Both the position numbers and the translations under genes were made by a program. From Desulfocapsa sp. (GTDB lineage Bacteria; Desulfobacterota; Desulfobulbia; Desulfobulbales; Desulfocapsaceae): 6,266 nt of DNA. The notes below the pieces were generated by a model that had not been told where the DNA came from, did no database searches, and saw only the letters and a program-made list of their open reading frames with translations. The stretch lies in contig JAOZLI010000013.1 in the NCBI GenBank assembly GCA_029934915.1, positions 1-6,266 on the forward strand, given 5' to 3'. Shown piece after piece: positions 1 to 5,972 of the stretch; the first letter of the stretch is position 1; each line of letters begins with the position of its first letter.

Positions 1-32
1 GAACCCTAAGCAGAAAACTTCATTTCCCAGAC

Positions 33-37
33 AGGAG
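33..37 (+). promoter_or_regulatory. Ribosome binding site of the lipoprotein gene
   Basis: AGGAG lies 7 nt before a TTG codon at 45. This good Shine-Dalgarno match decides the unusual TTG start, because no ATG or GTG exists in this frame between the left edge of the window and 45. The frame is open to the window edge, so an off-window start cannot be strictly excluded. Confidence 0.7.
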
Positions 38-44
38 AAACACT

Positions 45-968
45 TTGAATTTTAGTGCCTTAAAAAAATACTTTGCTATAACAGCACTCTTCATAGCAGG
101 CTGTTCTGCCAGCACAGTCACCACCGCTGTAAAGGATGGCGCAACCCCACTGAATGCTGAAGAAATATACACTCTTGTTAAAGACAACACCCTGCATCTC
201 GTTTCGTCAAATTTCGATGCTCACATTTATTATTCCGAAAATGGATCATTCTCAGCAAATTCACTTAAAAACGCTGATGATACCGGCAGGTGGGACATTA
301 AAAGCGATGCCAGCCTCTGTCTAAGATTTCGCGTCTGGTACTATGGCGATGTAAACTGCTATTCCGTTTACCAGCAAGCTGAAGACTCCAACTATCTTTT
401 ATTTTCTACCAATGGCGCATTTGCCTACACTGCTGATGTTACAGCAGGCGACCCAAAACAGCTTGCCAGTAACAACAAACGAAGGACAAAAGACACCTAT
501 TTACGTTCCTCTCTCAGCAAAAATCGAAATAGCACATCAGCCCGGTCAGGTACTGAAGTTTCGCCCATTGAAACGACCACTCCCTTTTTTATGGAGGAAC
601 CTGAGCCTGCCCCCGAAAATGATGACACTGGACCAAGCGTTAAGGAAATCGCCAAAGATTGTCCAGGATGTAATTTTGCTGGTGCTGACCTGCGACAAGC
701 CTATCTGGTTGGAGCAAACCTCAAAGATGCAAATTTACAAGGTGCAAACCTGAATGGCGCCAATCTTCGGCGGGCAAACCTTGAAGGAGCCAATTTAACA
801 GGCGCCAAAATGCTCTCCGCAAATCTTCCGGGTGCTAACCTGAGAAACGCAAATTTAAGTGGGGCGGATCTCACCGGATCAAATCTTATCCATACGGATT
901 TCACAGATGCCAGTCTCACTAATACAATTCTTCTTAAAACTCTTCAGGAAGAGACCAAGGGGCTTTAA
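45..968 (+). CDS. Pentapeptide-repeat lipoprotein, probably outer membrane
   Basis: A 307-residue protein of unknown function. The N-terminus has a short basic region (KK at 7-8), a hydrophobic stretch and a lipobox ending IAGC, with Cys20 as the predicted lipidation site. Ser follows at +2, which suggests sorting to the outer membrane. Residues about 38-135 form a small domain with a G-x-W-x-I turn (Trp83) and a Cys92...Cys105-Tyr-x-Val-Tyr pattern. This recalls secreted DUF995-like domains, but only tentatively. Residues about 136-205 are a polar, Pro/Glu-rich linker. From CPGC (206-209) onward the protein is 16 consecutive A(D/N)Lxx-type pentapeptides (214-293), predicted to form about four coils of a right-handed quadrilateral beta-helix, then a short tail. 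The start is TTG at 45, supported by the RBS and by the well-placed signal peptide. The stop codon abuts the ATG of dnaE, so the two are likely co-transcribed. Cytosolic pentapeptide proteins such as Qnr/MfpA mimic DNA, but the export signal here argues against that role. Confidence 0.88.
   Translation: MNFSALKKYFAITALFIAGCSASTVTTAVKDGATPLNAEEIYTLVKDNTLHLVSSNFDAHIYYSENGSFSANSLKNADDTGRWDIKSDASLCLRFRVWYYGDVNCYSVYQQAEDSNYLLFSTNGAFAYTADVTAGDPKQLASNNKRRTKDTYLRSSLSKNRNSTSARSGTEVSPIETTTPFFMEEPEPAPENDDTGPSVKEIAKDCPGCNFAGADLRQAYLVGANLKDANLQGANLNGANLRRANLEGANLTGAKMLSANLPGANLRNANLSGADLTGSNLIHTDFTDASLTNTILLKTLQEETKGL
684..923 (+). repeat. Degenerate 15-nt tandem repeat encoding 16 pentapeptides
   Basis: Sixteen in-frame units of 15 nt encode variants of Ala-Asn/Asp-Leu-x-x. 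The core units read close to GGxGCAAACCTxxx with synonymous drift. The array is most regular at residues 224-273 (ANLKD, ANLQG, ANLNG, ANLRR, ANLEG, ANLTG, then ANLPG, ANLRN, ANLSG). It decays at both ends: AYLVG early, and SNLIH, TDFTD and ASLTN late. One internal unit, AKMLS at 254-258, departs from consensus. Confidence 0.9.
957..962 (+). promoter_or_regulatory. Ribosome binding site of dnaE
   Basis: AAGGGG lies 6 nt before the dnaE ATG and inside the last codons of the lipoprotein gene. Ribosomes finishing the lipoprotein pass directly over it, consistent with coupled translation. A small hairpin (CTCTT/AAGAG, loop CAGG, 940-953) sits just upstream and would be unfolded by those ribosomes. 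Confidence 0.7.
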
Positions 969-3900
969 ATGAGCACTAGTTTTACTCATCTCCACCTTCA
1001 TACACAATATAGTTTACTCGATGGTGCAATCCGCCTTCCTGACCTTTTTGCAAAATGCAAAGAATTTGGCATGGATGCTGTTGCCATGACCGATCACGGT
1101 GCCATGTATGGAGCACTGGAATTCTTCTTAAAAGCCAAAGCTAAGGGCATAAAACCTATTGTTGGCTGCGAATTTTATATCGCTCCCGGTCATCGCACCG
1201 AAAAAGATCCAACTGCGCCAACCAAGGCTTTTCATATCGTTTTGTTAGCCATGAATTATGCCGGCTATAAGAACCTTATGAAGCTTGCCGGTATAGCCCA
1301 GTTTGAAGGGTTTTACGCAAAACCACGGATTGACCTTGAAGTTCTTGCCGAGAATAACGAAGGCCTCATTTGCCTGAGCGCCTGTCTCCATGGCGAGATA
1401 CCCTGGTTTGCCGTACATAAAGGGGAAAAAGAAGCCAGGAAGAAGGCAAAACAATATAAGGATATTTTTGGTGACAGGCTCTATCTTGAGCTCCAGGAAA
1501 ATGGTATTCCTGAACAGACTATCGTCAACAATACGCTTAAATCCCTTGCCAAAGACCTTGATATCAAGCTGGTCGCCACCAACGACTGCCATTACCTCAA
1601 CAAAAAAGATGCCTATGCCCATGAGGTACTCCTCTGTATCCAGTTCGGAAAAACCATCACCGACCCGAAACACTTCAGCTTTCCATCCGACTCCTTTTAT
1701 TTTAAATCGCAGGAAGAGATGGCAGCAAGTTTCAAGGACTGCCCGGAGGCTATCAGCAACACCCAGGAAATCGTTGATCGATGCAATCTTGAAATCGACC
1801 TTGGCGAGTATCATTTCCCCGAGTTCCCCGTCCCTGAAGGTGAAACCCTTGAAACAATGTTTGTTAAAGCCAGCTGGGATGGTTTACAGGATCGTTTTGC
1901 CGCCATGCGTACCGCCGGCACCTTTAGTAAAGAAGTTGAAAAACAGTATAATGAGCGCCTGGAGTTTGAGCTGGATATTATCAACTCCATGGGATTTCCC
2001 GGCTATTTCCTTATCGTTGCCGACTTTATCAACTGGGCCAAAGATCATGAGATTCCCGTGGGACCTGGACGTGGTTCAGGGGCTGGAAGTCTTGCCGCCT
2101 ATGCCATGCGTATCACTAATATTGACCCCATCCCCTACGGTCTTATTTTTGAGCGATTTTTAAATCCTGAGCGTATTTCCATGCCTGACTTTGATATTGA
2201 TTTTTGTCAATATCGACGCGGTGAAGTGATTGAATATGTTCGCCAGAAATACGGTGGAGCACCCCATGTTGCTCAGATTATCACCTACGGTTCCATGAAG
2301 GCAAAGGGGGTTATTCGTGATGTCGGCCGAGCACTGGACATTCCCTTTGGCGAAGTTGATAAACTTGCCAAACTGGTTCCTGAAGCAATGAAGATGACCA
2401 TCGACAAGGCGCTTGATGAAGAACCGCGTCTGGTCGATGCGATTAATAAAGATCCGCGTATGGCGGAACTTATTCAGGTTGCCAAAACCCTGGAAGGCTT
2501 GGCTAGACATACATCCACCCACGCCGCCGGCGTAGTGGTTTCGCCAAAACCTATGGTGGAATATCTACCAACCTGCAAGGGCAAGGACGGTGAGACCCTC
2601 ACCCAGTATGACATGAAACATACTGAGTTGACTGGACTTGTCAAATTTGACTTCCTGGGCTTAAAAACTCTTACCGTTATCGATAATGCCCTCAAGCACA
2701 TCAAAAGTGATATTGGCACCGATCTTGATATTGACGCCATCCCCATGGATGACCTGAAGACCTTCAAGCTCCTCTGCGACGGTGATGCCCTGGGTGTTTT
2801 TCAGCTGGAAAGCTCCGGGATGCGCGAATTACTGGTAAAAATGGCTCCCGAGCAATTCAGTGATCTTATTGCTCTGGTTGCCCTCTACCGCCCCGGCCCC
2901 CTTGATTCCGGCATGGTTGATGACTTTGTTGAAACCAAACATGGTCGATCCACAGCTAATTATCCGCTGCCCCAGATCAAATCAGTTCTCGAAGAGACCT
3001 ACGGAGTCATTGTCTACCAGGAACAGGTAATGAAAATCTCTTCCATTCTTGCCGGCTACTCCCTGGGTGATGCGGATATCCTGCGCCGAGCCATGGGGAA
3101 GAAGATCGTTGAAGTCATGGATGACGAAAAAGTCAAATTTATGGCTGGTGCCAAGGTTAAAAATATTGATCTTAAAAAGGCGGAATATGTCTTTGATCTG
3201 ATGGCAAAATTTGCAGGATACGGATTCAACAAATCCCATTCTGCTGCCTATGCCCTCATCTCTTACCAGACAGCATTTTTAAAAGCCCACTACCCGTCAC
3301 AATTTATGGCCGCACTGCTTTCCTGTGATATGAACAATACAGACAAAATTGTTCTTTATATCAATGAGTGTCGTGAACATGAAATCGAGGTGCTGCCCCC
3401 TGATATCAATAATTCCCTCATTGATTTCTCCGTCCACGACGACCGCGTCCGCTTTGGTATGGCGGCGGTGAAAAATGTTGGTAAATCTGCACTGCAATCC
3501 ATTGTAGAAGAACGGGAAGCGGGAGGAAAATACACATCGCTTGAAGACTTCTGCAACCGGGTGGATTCCCGTAAGGTAAATTCACGAGTGATTGAAAGTC
3601 TTATTAAATCAGGATCATTTGATTCGGTGGGATGTAAACGATCACAGCTTTGGGCCATTATCGAGCAGGCCATGGAAAAGGCCAAGGCAGTGCAACGTGA
3701 TAAACAATCGGGGCAGATGTCCCTTTTTGCTCTTGCCCCTGAAACGGACACCACTGATAAAAGTGCCATTACCCTCCCTGATATTCCCGAATGGGAAGAG
3801 CGGGAACGTTTGACAAATGAGAAAGAAACCGTCGGTTTTTATATCTCCGGCCATCCACTCGATGAAGACCTTGATGAGATAAAAACCATTGCCGATACTG

Positions 3901-4484
3901 ATATTGCAGGACTCGATGAATATGGCGAAGATCAGGCGGTACGAATCGGTGGACTTATCAGAAGCTGCAAGCAGTTAAAGAGTAAAAAAGGTGACCTCAT
4001 GGCCTTTATTACCGTAGAGGATCTGTTAAATTCTGTGGAAGTCATCGTTTTCCCGGACACCTTTTCTCGTTGTTATCACTTGCTCAATTCCACCGAAACC
4101 CTTATAATACAAGGGACTGTACAGCAGGATGATCGAGGTCCTAAAATAATTGCCCAGACTATTGAGTTGCTTGAAGATGCAAGAGCTACTCACACAGAGT
4201 CAATTAAGATTCAACTTGAAAGTGCTACGATCAGCAGAAAACGGATGGACTCCCTGAAAGAGGCTTTCTATCGCTATCACGGGAGCTGCCCCCTTCTTCT
4301 AACCATACACTTCCCCGGACAGGGTGAAGTTGACATCGAAATATTAAAAGATCTAACAGTTCGACCATGCAGAGGATTTACCCGTGAAGTGGAAGAAATT
4401 TTAGGATACAAGGCTCTCTTTTATAAGAAAAAACCACTGATAAATAACAGACAAAAACGTTGGAATCATGCAAAAGCAGCATAA
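969..4484 (+). CDS. dnaE: DNA polymerase III subunit alpha
   Basis: Catalytic subunit of the replicative DNA polymerase (C-family, DnaE1 type), acting in the cytoplasm at the replication fork. It has 1171 residues, against 1160 in E. coli, so it is full length. Domains in order: an N-terminal PHP domain (about 5-260) with HLHLHT at 7-12, TDHG at 41-44, GCE at 66-68, Cys139 and NDCH at 205-208; the palm/fingers with GPGRGSG at 365-371 and PDFDIDF, giving catalytic Asp407 and Asp409; the third catalytic Asp561 in VKFDFLG; and GFNKSHS at 752-758. The 152-residue spacing from Asp409 to Asp561 equals that in E. coli (403 to 555). A helix-hairpin-helix region follows (about 830-895), then a QMSLF sliding-clamp binding motif (916-920), an OB fold (about 990-1065) and the C-terminal tail domain. 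The start is an ATG directly after the upstream stop, with a good RBS. The 3' end overlaps the diguanylate cyclase gene by 17 nt. Confidence 0.98.
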   Translation: MSTSFTHLHLHTQYSLLDGAIRLPDLFAKCKEFGMDAVAMTDHGAMYGALEFFLKAKAKGIKPIVGCEFYIAPGHRTEKDPTAPTKAFHIVLLAMNYAGYKNLMKLAGIAQFEGFYAKPRIDLEVLAENNEGLICLSACLHGEIPWFAVHKGEKEARKKAKQYKDIFGDRLYLELQENGIPEQTIVNNTLKSLAKDLDIKLVATNDCHYLNKKDAYAHEVLLCIQFGKTITDPKHFSFPSDSFYFKSQEEMAASFKDCPEAISNTQEIVDRCNLEIDLGEYHFPEFPVPEGETLETMFVKASWDGLQDRFAAMRTAGTFSKEVEKQYNERLEFELDIINSMGFPGYFLIVADFINWAKDHEIPVGPGRGSGAGSLAAYAMRITNIDPIPYGLIFERFLNPERISMPDFDIDFCQYRRGEVIEYVRQKYGGAPHVAQIITYGSMKAKGVIRDVGRALDIPFGEVDKLAKLVPEAMKMTIDKALDEEPRLVDAINKDPRMAELIQVAKTLEGLARHTSTHAAGVVVSPKPMVEYLPTCKGKDGETLTQYDMKHTELTGLVKFDFLGLKTLTVIDNALKHIKSDIGTDLDIDAIPMDDLKTFKLLCDGDALGVFQLESSGMRELLVKMAPEQFSDLIALVALYRPGPLDSGMVDDFVETKHGRSTANYPLPQIKSVLEETYGVIVYQEQVMKISSILAGYSLGDADILRRAMGKKIVEVMDDEKVKFMAGAKVKNIDLKKAEYVFDLMAKFAGYGFNKSHSAAYALISYQTAFLKAHYPSQFMAALLSCDMNNTDKIVLYINECREHEIEVLPPDINNSLIDFSVHDDRVRFGMAAVKNVGKSALQSIVEEREAGGKYTSLEDFCNRVDSRKVNSRVIESLIKSGSFDSVGCKRSQLWAIIEQAMEKAKAVQRDKQSGQMSLFALAPETDTTDKSAITLPDIPEWEERERLTNEKETVGFYISGHPLDEDLDEIKTIADTDIAGLDEYGEDQAVRIGGLIRSCKQLKSKKGDLMAFITVEDLLNSVEVIVFPDTFSRCYHLLNSTETLIIQGTVQQDDRGPKIIAQTIELLEDARATHTESIKIQLESATISRKRMDSLKEAFYRYHGSCPLLLTIHFPGQGEVDIEILKDLTVRPCRGFTREVEEILGYKALFYKKKPLINNRQKRWNHAKAA

Positions 4485-5922
4485 CCCCATGGCTCAGATA
4501 CCGACACTCAAGCCCCCCTCATCAAAAAAGAATGTATTCCACATTCTTTTTTTGTGCATGGTTGCATTCGGTCTGGTCATGGGACTTGCATTTCCACCTC
4601 TTGAAAAACTCTATTTTAACGACAACACCCCTATCAGCTGGAGTTTTGTACTAATGTGTACAACAGCTGGCATCACAGTGGGCGTTGCTAACTACATTAT
4701 TTTTTCCCTGATTGTTTCCAGGGAACTTCGGTTCCTGGTGGACGGCATGAACACCATCAACGCCCAGATCAGTAAGGCACTTTTTGGTAATGGCAAACAT
4801 GATGAAAGTTTTGCGATTGAGGTACGATCCGACGATATACTGGGCGAGGTTACCAAGGCGTTTAATGTAATGGGCACAACGGTGGAACAACGCCTTTACC
4901 AGGAGGCAAGTTTTCGAGAGATTGTTTCCGCTCTTTCTGCCAATGTAGATCTTGAACAGACATCACAGAACATCCTGCAGTATTATATCGAATCCACTTG
5001 CATTACATCTGGTATTCTTTATGGAAAAAAAGATGATAAGATGACGCTTCTTGCCAGTCACGATATTGATACAGGGAGTAATCTTCCGAAGGAATTAGAA
5101 TCCTGGCAAGGAATTATTAAAGACGCCATCGAATCAGGCACAATCCACACCATCGATACTGAAAAACAATGTTTTGACTGGGTAAACGTGACGACCCCCT
5201 ACGGGACCTTACGTCCTAAAACGCTTCGCCTCATTCCCCTGACAGCCGACAAAAGCACTGTTGGACTGGTTGTTGCCGCCTGTGGACAAAGCGATCATCC
5301 CGAATCCATGCAAATCGAGACCTTGAAAACATACTCGAAATACATGGCTCCATATTTACAGAATGCATTGCTTCATCACAAGATCCAGGAAATGGCCTCC
5401 TATGACGCACTGACCCATGTGCTCAACCGGCGTTTTGGCCTGATCCGACTCCACGAAGAATTTTCAACTGCATTGCGTCACCGCAGCGATTTGAGTGTTA
5501 TTATGCTTGATATCGATAAATTCAAGAATGTTAACGACACCCACGGACACGAAGCTGGAGATATTGTTTTAAAAACTGTAGCATCAACAATTGCCCTCAA
5601 CCTTCGCAATGAAGAGGTCATTTGTCGCTACGGAGGAGAAGAATTTCTTATTATTCTTCCCATGGCAAACTTAAACAAGGCCGGCCTTGCCGCAGAGCGT
5701 CTTCGGAAACTCGTCGCTCAACAGACCAGCCTCTATAAAGATAAAGACATTCTCGTAACCGTGAGCCTTGGAGTCTCAAGCCTTTCCTCCATTATCACAC
5801 AAAATGAAAACAACCTCATCAATTCTGCTGATACGGCATTGTATCACTCCAAACATATGGGACGTAATCAGGTTTCCCTGTTTCGCAACAACGAATCAAT
5901 TCTTCTGCCCAAGAACAAGTAA
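4468..5922 (+). CDS. Membrane diguanylate cyclase (HAMP-GAF-GGDEF)
   Basis: Predicted inner-membrane enzyme that condenses two GTP into the second messenger c-di-GMP. It has 484 residues: a basic N-terminus (KK at 20-21), TM1 (about 23-45), a very short periplasmic loop, TM2 (about 59-83), a HAMP-like linker (about 84-140, ending in the SDDILGEVTKAFN signature), a GAF-like domain (about 145-305) and GGDEF (about 320-475). The catalytic motif is GGEEF at 389-393, with metal ligand Asp348 in LDIDKFK and NDTHGHEAGD at 356-365, so the enzyme should be active. The inhibitory I-site position holds R380-N-E-E383 instead of RxxD. The start is uncertain: ATG 4468 overlaps dnaE by 17 nt with only a weak GGA nearby, while ATG 4489 (Met8) lies just after the dnaE stop and has no RBS. 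Either implies reinitiation after dnaE. The gene ends in tandem stops TAA TAG. The GAF ligand cannot be told from sequence. Confidence 0.93.
   Translation: MQKQHNPMAQIPTLKPPSSKKNVFHILFLCMVAFGLVMGLAFPPLEKLYFNDNTPISWSFVLMCTTAGITVGVANYIIFSLIVSRELRFLVDGMNTINAQISKALFGNGKHDESFAIEVRSDDILGEVTKAFNVMGTTVEQRLYQEASFREIVSALSANVDLEQTSQNILQYYIESTCITSGILYGKKDDKMTLLASHDIDTGSNLPKELESWQGIIKDAIESGTIHTIDTEKQCFDWVNVTTPYGTLRPKTLRLIPLTADKSTVGLVVAACGQSDHPESMQIETLKTYSKYMAPYLQNALLHHKIQEMASYDALTHVLNRRFGLIRLHEEFSTALRHRSDLSVIMLDIDKFKNVNDTHGHEAGDIVLKTVASTIALNLRNEEVICRYGGEEFLIILPMANLNKAGLAAERLRKLVAQQTSLYKDKDILVTVSLGVSSLSSIITQNENNLINSADTALYHSKHMGRNQVSLFRNNESILLPKNK
4524..4553 (+). terminator. Candidate intrinsic terminator/attenuator after dnaE
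   Basis: A perfect 12-bp inverted repeat: six A then GAATGT, a 5-nt loop ATTCC, then ACATTC and seven T. It begins 40 nt past the dnaE stop and lies within codons 19-29 of the cyclase gene. The shape (A-tract, stem, T-tract) is that of an intrinsic terminator, readable in both directions. Only two of the 12 pairs are G-C, so it may be weak or partial and allow readthrough into the cyclase. It could also be a chance product of Lys-Lys and Leu-Phe-Leu codons. Confidence 0.45.
4718..4738 (+). other. RNA hairpin with a cUUCGg tetraloop inside the cyclase gene
   Basis: GGAAC-TTCG-GTTCC forms a 5-bp stem closed by C-G around UUCG, one of the most stable RNA tetraloops. Three outer pairs (CCA/TGG) extend it beyond a single bulged G. 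It encodes residues about 84-90, at the exit of TM2. No T-tract follows, so it is not a terminator. A regulatory role is unproven. Confidence 0.4.
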
Positions 5923-5943
5923 TAGAACTATTCTGGTGTGAGC

Positions 5944-5972
5944 TGATTGGTTTTGGTTTAACGTTCCAATCA
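5944..5972. repeat. Inverted repeat between convergent genes, weak terminator candidate
   Basis: TGATTGG and CCAATCA form a 7-bp inverted repeat around a 15-nt spacer in the 47-nt gap between the cyclase and cupin stop codons. The right arm covers the cupin stop. An alternative shorter stem pairs TTGG (5953-5956) with CCAA (5966-5969). Neither strand shows a following T-tract, so this is not a convincing intrinsic terminator, although its position between converging genes is where one is expected. Confidence 0.3.

Noticed and set aside
1..44. Possible end of an upstream gene (TAA at 7-9 in frame 1)
   Set aside because: Only two codons precede the stop within the window, which is too little to support a gene call. 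No promoter was recognised in these 44 nt either.
412..753. 113-codon plus-strand frame inside the lipoprotein gene
   Set aside because: Out-of-frame overlap with a gene that has a signal peptide and repeats; no motif of its own.
701..919. Minus-strand reading frame with repeated Arg-Phe-Ala-Pro units
   Set aside because: It is the antisense shadow of the pentapeptide array. The repeat pattern comes from the 15-nt period, and no RBS or known fold is apparent.
1245..1814. 189-codon minus-strand frame inside dnaE
   Set aside because: It is antisense to the strongly conserved PHP region. No motif or RBS was recognised.
1390..2163. 257-codon plus-strand frame inside dnaE
   Set aside because: The protein is Pro/Ser/Arg-rich with no recognisable motif, and it lies fully within the certain dnaE coding region in another frame.
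2521..2533. Short GC-rich hairpin ACGCC-GCC-GGCGT in dnaE
   Set aside because: Five pairs with a 3-nt loop in codons for the conserved HAAGV motif; best explained by coding constraint.
3356..3769. 137-codon minus-strand frame inside dnaE
   Set aside because: Shadow of the HhH and clamp-motif region, with no domain signature.
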